From Tannerellaceae bacterium (GTDB lineage Bacteria; Bacteroidota; Bacteroidia; Bacteroidales; Tannerellaceae): a stretch of DNA of 5,761 nt. Made by a program: the position numbers and the translations under genes. Within the stretch, counting starts at the first letter, position 1. Each line of letters begins with the position of its first letter. The DNA lies in assembly GCA_031267775.1 (NCBI GenBank), contig JAIRYL010000075.1, positions 1 to 5,761 of the forward strand. The letters are read 5' to 3'. Shown here piece by piece: positions 1 to 5,528 of this stretch. Below the pieces are notes generated by a model. That model saw nothing but the letters and a program-made list of their open reading frames with translations. It was not told the origin of the DNA and searched no databases.

Positions 1-35
1 TCTTATGCCCTTGTCCAACAATGCTGCGCTGTTTG

Positions 36-244
36 TCATATTCCAATGATGTTGATAAATTCTACCGGATTGCAAATGACAATGCGTTTGTCCCGGTATT
101 TCAACAAACGCTTGTCCACCGTTATAAAGCAGTACGGCTGTTTTCAAACTTCAGGATAAAGGACCATACGAGTTCAACTCTGTTTTCAACAACCAACTCC
201 TGAATATGGAGTTTTGCCAGCGTTTCCAGAGAGCGCGCCTTCGT
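36..244 (-). pseudogene. Remnant of a PIN-domain (VapC-like) ribonuclease gene
   Basis: Two minus-strand frames read like the two ends of a PIN-domain protein. The first (244 down to about 137) contains SLETLAKLHIQELV and ELVWSFILKFENS, which fits the helix and core region after the N-terminal acidic strand of VapC-like PIN proteins. The second (about 134 down to the stop at 36-38) contains CFITVDKRLLKYRDKRI and NPVEFI, which fits the usual C-terminal strand carrying the conserved Asp and the NP-EFI ending. The frames differ and meet at about 130-148, so the middle of the domain (roughly 60 residues, including the usual DAxH helix) is missing. The N-terminal 20 or so residues and the start codon are also missing. 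It cannot encode an active nuclease. The assignment rests on recalled family patterns; the frame change and the stops are directly visible. No partner antitoxin gene is seen in the window. Confidence 0.68.
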
Positions 245-269
245 CTACGTTAATAAAAGAGATACGTCG

Positions 270-297
270 CCCCCGCCGGAAAGCGGGGGTTTTTTTT
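270..297 (+). terminator. Intrinsic terminator, plus strand
   Basis: A 7-bp perfect GC-rich stem (CCCCCGC at 270-276, GCGGGGG at 283-289) with a 6-nt loop is followed at once by eight T residues (290-297). This is a textbook rho-independent terminator for rightward transcription. No intact plus-strand gene lies in 1-269, so it probably serves a gene left of the window. The ilvE stop codon (296-298) overlaps its T-tract. Read leftward, the hairpin follows ilvE directly but has no U-tract, so it would work poorly for ilvE. Confidence 0.85.
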
Positions 298-1315
298 ATT
301 CAATAATCGTTGTCCAGCCGTAGGGGTCGGGTTCGTCGCCGCACTGGATGGATTTTAGTTTACCGTACAGTTTTTCGCAGGTTGGGCCCGGCTTTCCGTC
401 TTTTGAGAAGACGTAGGATTTGTTTTCGTCTAAATCGTCAATTTGCGAAATAGGGGTGATAACGGCGGCCGTTCCACATTCGGCCGCTTCTTCCAGGGTA
501 GCCAGTTCTTCCACCTCGATGGGGCGGCGTTCTACTTTCAGCCCCATGTCGGCGGCCAACTGTTGCAGGCTTTTGTTGGTTATGGAGGGCAATATGGAAT
601 TTGATCCGGGAGTGATATACGTATCCCCTTTTATCCCGAAGAAATTGGCCGGGCCGCATTCGTCAAGATATTTTTTTTCTTTCGGATCAAGATACAGCAC
701 GGCTACATATCCTTTTTCCTGCGCTTTCCGGCCGGCAACCAGGCTGGCCGCGTAGTTTCCGCCTACCTTTACAGTTCCGGTGCCTTGCGGCGCGGCGCGG
801 TCGTAACCGCGCATGATACAAACCGGCGCGGGTTTAAATCCGCTCTTGAAATAAGGGCCTACGGGCGTAACAAAGACCAGGAACATGTACTCCGGAGCCG
901 GGGCTACCCCCACCTGCGCGCCCAATCCAATCAATAACGGACGGATATACAGAGAGGCGCCGCTACCGTAGGGAGGAACAAAGCGCTCGTTTAATTTCAC
1001 TACCTTGCGCACGGCTTCTTCAAACCTGTCTACCGGAAATTCGGCCATCACGATTCCCCGGCTCGAAGCCTGCAAGCGTTTGCCGTTTTCATCCGCGCGA
1101 AACACGCGAATCTTCCCGTCTTTTCCACGAAAAGCCTTCAGCCCTTCAAACGCCTCCTGTCCGTAATGAAGGCAGGTAGCCGCCATGTGAATCGTTAGCG
1201 TTTCCAAAGAACTTACTTCTAATTCTCCCCATTTGCCATCCTGATAATAGCATCTTACATTGTAGTCGGTCTTCATATATCCAAACGAAAGTTCAGACCA
1301 ATTGATCGTATCCAT
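296..1315 (-). CDS. ilvE: Branched-chain amino acid aminotransferase
   Basis: IlvE is a cytosolic PLP enzyme that exchanges the amino group between glutamate and the 2-oxo acids of leucine, isoleucine and valine, the last step of their synthesis. The 339-residue product has the length of the long-form (eukaryote-like, class IV) enzymes common in Bacteroidota. Visible landmarks are YGQEAFEGLKAFR (about 51-63) near the N terminus, GTGTVKVGGNYAAS (178-191) with the likely Schiff-base lysine K183, LDECGPANFFGI (217-228) with the Glu expected to contact the PLP ring nitrogen, ILPSITNKSL (241-250), a phosphate-binding turn, and GTAAVITPI (281-289). The ATG at 1315 gives the expected N terminus and is preceded by AT-rich DNA without a clear Shine-Dalgarno. 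It stands alone on its strand and diverges from the lipoprotein-metF pair across an 89-bp gap. The reading frame is intact. Family assignment is secure; leucine, valine or isoleucine preference cannot be read from sequence. Confidence 0.97.
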   Translation of the reverse strand: MDTINWSELSFGYMKTDYNVRCYYQDGKWGELEVSSLETLTIHMAATCLHYGQEAFEGLKAFRGKDGKIRVFRADENGKRLQASSRGIVMAEFPVDRFEEAVRKVVKLNERFVPPYGSGASLYIRPLLIGLGAQVGVAPAPEYMFLVFVTPVGPYFKSGFKPAPVCIMRGYDRAAPQGTGTVKVGGNYAASLVAGRKAQEKGYVAVLYLDPKEKKYLDECGPANFFGIKGDTYITPGSNSILPSITNKSLQQLAADMGLKVERRPIEVEELATLEEAAECGTAAVITPISQIDDLDENKSYVFSKDGKPGPTCEKLYGKLKSIQCGDEPDPYGWTTIIE

Positions 1316-1341
1316 AATATTGATTTATTAAATTAGAATCG

Positions 1342-1349
1342 CAAAAATA
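1342..1349 (-). promoter_or_regulatory. Candidate -7 element for ilvE
   Basis: The minus strand reads TATTTTTG here, a match to the Bacteroidota primary-sigma -7 consensus TAnnTTTG. Transcription would start near 1335, leaving a leader of about 20 nt before the ilvE ATG. No convincing TTTG -33 element lies 19-21 nt upstream, so this is a motif and position argument only. Confidence 0.45.
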
Positions 1350-1371
1350 AGCTATTTCGAAGTATAATCGC

Positions 1372-1379
1372 TACATTTG
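1372..1379 (+). promoter_or_regulatory. Candidate -7 element for the lipoprotein-metF pair
   Basis: TACATTTG matches TAnnTTTG. Transcription would begin near 1386, about 19 nt before the ATG at 1405. A -33 TTTG is not evident at the right distance. It lies 23 bp from the oppositely oriented ilvE candidate, so the two promoters would be divergent and back to back. Confidence 0.5.
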
Positions 1380-1404
1380 CCTCGAAATTTAAATAAGCAC
1401 GAAG

Positions 1405-1923
1405 ATGAAACGTCGCGTTTTCTTAAAAGCATCAGCCGCAAACTGTATCCTGTTTTTTGCCTGCACTAAAAAACAAACCGGCACGTATACGCATTATCTT
1501 AATCCGGAGATAGGGAAAGAAACGACGCTGGAAGGCGACATTATTCATGTTTGCCCCATCGAAGGGAAGAAAATGAAACTGCGACTTGCCGACGGCGAAA
1601 TCATTTGCGTTTTACCTGCCGACAATCATCCGTTCGACAAGGGGCAATGGGACAGGAAAAAAGTGAGAATAAGCGGCATACTGCAAGAAGCGCAACTCCC
1701 CAGACGCGCCATCTTAACGAATTATCAAGACAAAAAGCTTCTGTGCCATATCGATCATTCCGTTTGTATCGATGCGGAATGGGTGGAAAACCGCTGGAAA
1801 GACGGTTCGGCGGAAAGATTGATTGAAAGGGATCATGAAGACTTGCAAAAGAGAATGTACGAAACAAAACAGTCTTATGTGCAGGTTTTTTCAATAATCG
1901 CCCACACGATTGCAGAAGTATAA
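1405..1923 (+). CDS. Predicted exported lipoprotein with Cys/His motifs, unknown function
   Basis: The 172-residue product begins with KRRVFLKAS, which resembles a twin-arginine (RRxFLK) signal, followed by a short hydrophobic stretch and a possible lipobox ending at C20 (LFFAC). It is therefore probably exported and lipid-anchored, although the signal core is short. The mature part has an HVCP motif (49-51), then alternating strands (KMKLRLADGEIICVLP, KKVRISGIL) that suggest an OB-like beta barrel, then CHIDHSVC (114-121). That CHxxHxxC spacing could bind a metal or heme. A charged helix (about 134-155) and a final strand follow. It resembles uncharacterised Bacteroidota proteins I recall with an HVC...GKK...CHxDHxxC layout, but I cannot name the family. 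The start is the first ATG after a candidate -7 element, preceded by GAAG. metF begins 13 nt after its stop, so the two are probably co-transcribed. A role in methionine or folate metabolism is not implied by its sequence. Confidence 0.85.
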   Translation: MKRRVFLKASAANCILFFACTKKQTGTYTHYLNPEIGKETTLEGDIIHVCPIEGKKMKLRLADGEIICVLPADNHPFDKGQWDRKKVRISGILQEAQLPRRAILTNYQDKKLLCHIDHSVCIDAEWVENRWKDGSAERLIERDHEDLQKRMYETKQSYVQVFSIIAHTIAEV

Positions 1924-1936
1924 AAAAACAACCCAA

Positions 1937-2887
1937 ATGCGTGTAATTGAACATTTAAACAATAGCGGGAAAACGGCTTTTTCTTTTGAAATACTTCCTC
2001 CTTTAAAGGGAAACAGCATCCATAAAGTATACCATGTTATCGATAAGCTTCGGGAATTTGATCCGAAATATATTAATATAACTTCGCACCACAGCGAATT
2101 TATATACAAAACATTGCCCGACGGTCATTATCAACGGGTAAATATCCGTAAGCGGCCGGGTTCTGTCGCCATCGCTTCGGCTATCCAGAATAAATATGAA
2201 ATTACAGCCGTTCCGCATATTATATGCAACGGATTCAGCAAGGATGAAACGGAATATGCTTTAATCGACTTGAATTTTCTGGGCGTGTATGATTTGCTTT
2301 TACTGCGGGGCGATATTAAAACGCTCGACCCGCATCCGGATAAAGACCTGTATCATACGCATGCGACAGCGTTGCAGGAACAGGTAAACAGGTTTAACAA
2401 AGGCATAGCTGTAGACGGTTCTGTGTTTGAAGCAAACGAAACTCCTTTTTCTTACGGGATGGCCTGCTACCCGGAAAAGCACGAAGAGGCGCCTAATATG
2501 GAATCGGACGTTTATTATGCAAAAAAGAAAGTAGAAAACGGCGCAGATTACCTGGTGACCCAAATGTTTTTCGATAACGAAAAATATTACGCCTTTGTAG
2601 ACCGTTGCCGCAAAGAGGGGATTACCGTCCCTGTCATACCGGGAATCAAGCCCATCGTATTCAAGGATCAATTAACGGTTCTTCCCAAAGTATTCCGGTC
2701 TGATATACCGGAACGTTTAGCCGCCGAACTTCGCGCCTGCAAAACAGACGCCGACGCCAAAGAGGCAGGTATCGAATGGTGTAAAGCGCAATGCAAAGAC
2801 TTGATTGCGCACCAGGCGCCCAGCTTGCATTTCTACACATTTATGGCTACCGACAGCGTTTATCAGGTGGCGAAAGAGGTTTATTGA
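1937..2887 (+). CDS. metF: Methylenetetrahydrofolate reductase
   Basis: MetF reduces 5,10-methylenetetrahydrofolate to 5-methyltetrahydrofolate with FAD, supplying the methyl group for methionine synthesis in the cytosol. The 316-residue product is full length for bacterial MetF. It begins with FSFEILPPLKG (about 15-25), which carries the conserved catalytic Glu of the TIM barrel. Landmarks are YINITSHHSEF (about 45-55), VPHIICNGF, ALIDLNFLGVYDLLLLRGD (a FAD-binding region), FSYGMACYPEKHEEAP (about 174-189), VTQMFFDNEKY (substrate and flavin contacts), VIPGIKPI, and the ending LHFYTFMATDSVYQVAKEVY. The ATG at 1937 is preferred: the same frame is open from a TTG at 1910, but those nine extra codons lie within the upstream gene and its stop region and are not part of MetF. 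It follows the lipoprotein gene by 13 nt and overlaps the 3' end of the convergent hydrolase gene by 7 bp. No SAM riboswitch was recognised upstream. Confidence 0.97.
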   Translation: MRVIEHLNNSGKTAFSFEILPPLKGNSIHKVYHVIDKLREFDPKYINITSHHSEFIYKTLPDGHYQRVNIRKRPGSVAIASAIQNKYEITAVPHIICNGFSKDETEYALIDLNFLGVYDLLLLRGDIKTLDPHPDKDLYHTHATALQEQVNRFNKGIAVDGSVFEANETPFSYGMACYPEKHEEAPNMESDVYYAKKKVENGADYLVTQMFFDNEKYYAFVDRCRKEGITVPVIPGIKPIVFKDQLTVLPKVFRSDIPERLAAELRACKTDADAKEAGIEWCKAQCKDLIAHQAPSLHFYTFMATDSVYQVAKEVY

Positions 2888-3699
2888 CCCTCTTTCTTTT
2901 TCAGGATATCTTGTATATGATTCTTTAGTATATGAAAAGCCGGATCGGCCATAGCGCCATGGTCGTAGCCGTCGAGTTCGTACAGATAAACGTCTTTATG
3001 GCCGGCCACTTTCATCATGCGCCAGAAATAGGCGTTTTCTTCATAGCGTCCGAGCATTTCCATTTCTCTGTCTCCCGAAACGATAACCAGTGGAGGAGCG
3101 TCTGCACGCACATAATAAAGGGGAGCAAATTCGTCTATGCTTGGCTGCGTATCTTTCATACCTTTAGACTGGCGATAGGCGTAATGGCTGATAGCGTGAC
3201 CGCTAAAGGGAATTAAACCGGCAATCCAATCGGCGTCTACGCCATATCTATCCAGCCATTTTTTATCCAACCCGATCATAGCGGCCAGATAGCCTCCTGC
3301 CGAATGTCCCGCCACAAATATCTGTTGAGGATTTCCGCCGTATTTTTCTATTTCGGCAAACGTCCAGGCTACGGCGGCGGCAGCGTCGTCAATGCAGTCG
3401 GCCAGTCGCGCTTCGGGCAGCAACCGATAGTTTACCGCAACAACAGCCAGTCCCGACTGCTTTAATTGTTCGGGAATAAACTTTTCTCCGCCCGACAGTC
3501 CTCCGCCATGAAACCATACAACCGTTGGAACGTTTTTTACATCTTCCGGATAGTAAATGTCCACTTTGCATCTTTCTGCGGCATACGGATCGTCTATATG
3601 CCTGTAAGCCACATTCGTCGCGACGCCGTAGCTTCCGGACTGAGCGACTGTCGAATTTATCAACAATAAACAGCCTAAGAGTAGTACGATTTTTTTCAT
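2881..3699 (-). CDS. Secreted alpha/beta-hydrolase (BD-FAE/HSL-like esterase)
   Basis: A 272-residue serine hydrolase. The first 19 residues (MKKIVLLLG...STVA) form a signal peptide with a likely cut before Q20, pointing to the periplasm or outside; LLGC at 7-10 is a possible but very early lipobox. HGGG (64-67) is the oxyanion-hole motif of the hormone-sensitive-lipase and BD-FAE group. GHSAGG (131-136) holds nucleophile S133. VSGDRE (207-212) supplies the probable acid D210, and GYDHGAM (244-250) the catalytic H247. The triad is therefore complete. The family cleaves small esters, including acetyl or feruloyl groups on plant polysaccharides or formylkynurenine; the substrate here cannot be told. 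The gene is monocistronic by position, leftward, and tail to tail with metF. The ATG at 3699 directly precedes the Lys-rich n-region, with AGAAG a few bases upstream. A 570-bp gap separates it from the next gene. Confidence 0.93.
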   Translation of the reverse strand: MKKIVLLLGCLLLINSTVAQSGSYGVATNVAYRHIDDPYAAERCKVDIYYPEDVKNVPTVVWFHGGGLSGGEKFIPEQLKQSGLAVVAVNYRLLPEARLADCIDDAAAAVAWTFAEIEKYGGNPQQIFVAGHSAGGYLAAMIGLDKKWLDRYGVDADWIAGLIPFSGHAISHYAYRQSKGMKDTQPSIDEFAPLYYVRADAPPLVIVSGDREMEMLGRYEENAYFWRMMKVAGHKDVYLYELDGYDHGAMADPAFHILKNHIQDILKKKEGQ

Positions 3700-4110
3700 T
3701 ACTTCTGTATTATATATAGGTTTAATTTAAAAAAAACTGCTTCAAAAACAACTCATTGCAAATCTACGTATTTTTTCTACAAACCGGCTGCATTTTATGT
3801 CGAACCTCGCCGTTTTTATCGGACAAACCCCAATCCGGGGCTGCCACAAGAACCTGGTCGTCCGGATTTCACAGCCGGTATAATACGTTGAGAAAACGCA
3901 TGAAAAACCCCGTTTTTGCAAACCGGCATATCGCACAGATGAGGAAAAATGAACCGGACTTGCTTCGGGCAGACTGAAAGAATGTATCCTGTTTTATGCA
4001 ACAATGCCAAATTACTGATTTATATTATAATAGTCCGGCGTTCTGAATTTATATGCACATACGGATGAAAAAATTTTGATCAAATCATACTGTCAATTGA
4101 TTATTTATTG
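3700..4110. other. Intergenic stretch without a recognised gene
   Basis: No start site, domain or RNA fold I recognise is present. Frames of 64-73 codons stay open on both strands between about 3742 and 4010, but their products are Cys-, Arg- and Pro-rich, match no family I know, and overlap each other antisense. A small AAAAAC-CCC-GTTTTT hairpin lies at 3903-3917. The base composition changes from mixed to strongly AT-rich after about 4010, marking the approach to the downstream promoter region. It may hold decayed sequence or an unrecognised small RNA. Confidence 0.5.
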
Positions 4111-4118
4111 TACATTTG
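4111..4118 (+). promoter_or_regulatory. Candidate -7 promoter element for the lipoprotein genes
   Basis: TACATTTG matches TAnnTTTG and repeats exactly the octamer at 1372-1379. Transcription would start near 4124-4126, within the adjoining palindrome. No TTTG was found at the expected -33 position, so strength is uncertain. The leader to the mini-ORF at 4175 would be about 50 nt, very AT-rich. Confidence 0.5.
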
Positions 4119-4119
4119 C

Positions 4120-4139
4120 AAAACAATAGCTATTGTTTT
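4120..4139. promoter_or_regulatory. Perfect 20-bp palindrome, possible operator
   Basis: AAAACAATAG is followed directly by its exact reverse complement CTATTGTTTT. It starts one base after the candidate -7 element and spans the predicted transcription start, the classic place for a repressor site. In RNA it could instead form an 8-bp stem with an AGCT loop at the 5' end of the message. The symmetry is certain; the operator role is an inference. Confidence 0.5.
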
Positions 4140-4174
4140 ATGAAATTTTAATTAATGAATTTATTAAATTAACA

Positions 4175-4252
4175 ATGATGAAAAGTAAATTTTTATTTTA
4201 TCCAAGCGCCATTATTTTGTTTTCATTCGTATCATGCAGTAATCATATTTAA
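4175..4252 (+). CDS. 25-codon ORF encoding a bare lipoprotein signal peptide
   Basis: The frame starts at a double ATG (4175 and 4178) and ends at TAA 4250-4252. Its product has a Lys-containing n-region (MMKSK), a hydrophobic core (about 6-19), a lipobox-like FVSC (18-21), and then only SNHI before the stop. It reads as a complete lipoprotein export signal with almost no mature protein. It lies between the candidate promoter and the 190-residue lipoprotein gene, 15 nt upstream of that gene, in the same orientation. It may be a genuine tiny lipoprotein, a translated leader, or the 5' remnant of a lipoprotein gene whose body was deleted. The signal-peptide pattern makes chance less likely, but translation is unproven. 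Confidence 0.5.
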   Translation: MMKSKFLFYPSAIILFSFVSCSNHI

Positions 4253-4267
4253 TTAAAAGTAGTTTCT

Positions 4268-4840
4268 ATGAAAAAAATTTTATTACCTTTTGTTTTGTGT
4301 TTTACGTTGTTTTCCTGCGAGAAAAACGTAACAAGTTACATGGATTTGGTGAGGGAGGAAAAAGTATATCTGAAACAATTCATGCAAGCAAAAGGATTCA
4401 AGGTTTTGGATACGTTTCCGAAAGACAGCGTCTTTGCTGAAAATGAATATTTCCTGCTGGATAATGGCGTTTATCTGCGCGTTTTGGATAACGGCGACGC
4501 TAAACCGCCCACAAAAGATACTGACATACAAACGATAGCAAAAGGGGCGTTTTTATATACTGATAATAAAGAAAGGATGTTGTTTTATACTGACAAATTT
4601 GAATCTTTTGATGGTTTTGAGTCTTTGCCTCAGGAGATGAAATGGCCTTTACGATTCAGGTACGGAGATCCGTACTTTTCGGGGAATGAGATTATAGGCA
4701 AAGGATATCTGAGCGCTTTACAATATGCAGGTAATCATTCCACTGTCAGTATGATTGTTCCTTTTGAAGTTGGCAGTCCTCGTCAAATGGGTGAAATAGT
4801 ATCTGCTTATTTTGAGCGGGTTACGTTTACTTTTGAATAA
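4268..4840 (+). CDS. Lipoprotein of the DUF4827/FKBP-like type
   Basis: A 190-residue predicted lipoprotein. MKKILLPFVLCFTLFSC gives a Lys n-region, a hydrophobic core and a lipobox (LFSC) with lipidated C17, so it should sit in the cell envelope. A helix with YMDLVREEKVYLKQFMQAKGF (split around residues 24-44) precedes FPKDSVFAENEYFLLDNGVYLRV (about 50-72). This layout resembles Bacteroidota DUF4827 lipoproteins, which are distantly related to FKBP-type peptidyl-prolyl isomerases. The C-terminal part, GYLSALQYAGNHSTVSMIVPFEVGS followed by a final strand (FERVTFTFE), fits the second half of an FKBP fold. The usual catalytic aromatic residues cannot be confirmed, so isomerase activity is doubtful. 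It is probably transcribed from the promoter region at about 4111, behind the mini-ORF, and ends at a strong terminator. Coding sequence is more AT-rich than ilvE or the hydrolase. Confidence 0.8.
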   Translation: MKKILLPFVLCFTLFSCEKNVTSYMDLVREEKVYLKQFMQAKGFKVLDTFPKDSVFAENEYFLLDNGVYLRVLDNGDAKPPTKDTDIQTIAKGAFLYTDNKERMLFYTDKFESFDGFESLPQEMKWPLRFRYGDPYFSGNEIIGKGYLSALQYAGNHSTVSMIVPFEVGSPRQMGEIVSAYFERVTFTFE

Positions 4841-4863
4841 ATAAAATAAGATTCATGTATAAG

Positions 4864-4897
4864 AAAAGGAATCTCCACAGCGGGATTCCTTTTTTTT
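4864..4897 (+). terminator. Intrinsic terminator of the 190-aa lipoprotein gene
   Basis: AAAAGGAATC (4864-4873) pairs perfectly with GATTCCTTTT (4884-4893) around a 10-nt loop, and the T-run continues to 4897. It lies 24 bp after the lipoprotein stop codon in the right orientation, so it closes that transcription unit. Confidence 0.92.
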
Positions 4898-4931
4898 ATT
4901 TCATGCTTTATTTTATTTCATGCTTTATTTT
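4898..4931. repeat. 17-bp perfect tandem duplication
   Basis: The 17-mer ATTTCATGCTTTATTTT occurs twice head to tail (4898-4914 and 4915-4931) with no mismatch. The first copy starts immediately after the terminator T-tract. It looks like a recent slippage or duplication event and marks the left edge of the repeat-rich zone. Confidence 0.95.
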
Positions 4932-5078
4932 CCGCCGGCGCGGGCTTGCAGCGAGATAAAAAACACTGGGGTTAAATTCCTGCTTTTGTTGTATAAAAGT
5001 AGAGAATTAACGTAAGCATCCCAAATCCGCCGTCTTGTATCGATAGACCAACCATCTGATCTCTGCGTTCAAAAAGGC
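4932..5078. other. Short unassigned stretch left of the IS66 remnant
   Basis: It begins with a GC-rich patch (CCGCCGGCGCGGGC) and then becomes mixed. No intact gene is visible. A minus-strand frame ending at 4972-4974 reads QMVGLSIQDGGFGMLTL and on to a stop, which looks protein-like, but it runs antisense through the transposase remnant and I recognise no family. The IS66 similarity starts only at about 5079, so the old junction between the IS fragment and flanking DNA should lie near there. Confidence 0.4.
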
Positions 5079-5357
5079 TATGTTCAGTTTGACGGACGTT
5101 TTGAAATAGACAACAACGGGATTGAGAATGCCATACGCGCCATTGCCCCGGTTCGCAAGAACTGCCTGTTTTCGGGAAATGACGGCGAAGCGGAGGACAA
5201 CTGCATATTCTACACCCTTTTGGGAAGCTGCCTGCAGGCAGGAGTAGAACCCCTGTCATGGCTCGGTTCTACCCTCCGGGCAATCCCCGCATTACAAACT
5301 CCCATCGATTGGCAGGCGTTACTCCCATGCAACTATAAACAAACGAAAGAGGCATAG
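5079..5357 (+). pseudogene. C-terminal remnant of an IS66-family transposase
   Basis: The plus frame gives about 92 residues: GRFEIDNNGIENAIRAIAPVRKN, then CLFSGNDGEAEDNCIFYTLLGSC, then AGVEPLSWLGSTLRAIP and LLPCNYK before TAG at 5355-5357. This is the conserved end of IS66 transposases (PF03050 plus the C-terminal IS66 domain). The DNN-IEN-IR block carries the last acidic residue of the DDE triad. IS66 transposases usually have around 500 residues, so roughly four fifths, including the first two catalytic Asp residues, are absent. No start codon precedes it and the frame closes at TAA 5013-5015. IENAIRAIAPVRKN also departs from the usual RPIALGRKN, suggesting drift. The companion ORFs (tnpA and tnpB types) and IS ends are not visible. 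It is a dead relic. Confidence 0.92.
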
Positions 5358-5413
5358 CTCATAATCATCTTTTTCTCACTGTCAAGGCTCGCCTGCAAAA
5401 TCTTGTGTTTCTT

Positions 5414-5496
5414 CCCAGACCGCAGGTCTGCATGTAAATAACCCCCAATCGCTACGCTTCATTGGGGGTTATTTACATGCAGACCTGCGGTCTGGG
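5414..5496. repeat. Perfect 36-bp inverted repeat with 11-nt loop
   Basis: The arm 5414-5449 is the exact reverse complement of 5461-5496, separated by CGCTACGCTTC (5450-5460). Each arm contains a smaller palindrome, CAGACC-GCA-GGTCTG at 5416-5430 and CAGACC-TGC-GGTCTG at 5480-5494, and an inner block of the ATAACCCCCAAT type next to the loop. Transcribed either way it would form a very stable 36-bp hairpin or two small hairpins. Neither exit has a T-tract, so it is not an ordinary terminator. It resembles repetitive extragenic palindromes. Confidence 0.95.
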
Positions 5497-5528
5497 GTGA
5501 TAACGCTTCAATCCTGTTCTCCGAATAT

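Noticed and set aside
420..755. 111-codon plus-strand open frame opposite ilvE
   Set aside because: It lies wholly antisense to a well-supported ilvE gene, its product is Ser/Pro-rich and matches no family; it is a shadow frame.
1910..1936. TTG start for metF that would overlap the upstream gene
   Set aside because: The nine added residues (LQKYKKTTQ) are not part of MetF; the ATG at 1937 matches the family N terminus.
3848..3886. GAACCTG...GGAT stretch recalling the 3' half of a TPP riboswitch
   Set aside because: The required CTGAGA block and flanking pairing stem are missing, and no thiamine gene follows.
3903..3917. AAAAAC-CCC-GTTTTT hairpin as a terminator
   Set aside because: The stem is A/T pairs closed by a single C-G pair and has no gene ending upstream on either strand, so it is probably chance.
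4972..5259. 95-codon minus-strand open frame opposite the IS66 remnant
   Set aside because: Most of it is the antisense shadow of transposase coding sequence, and the remaining C-terminal tail matches nothing I know.
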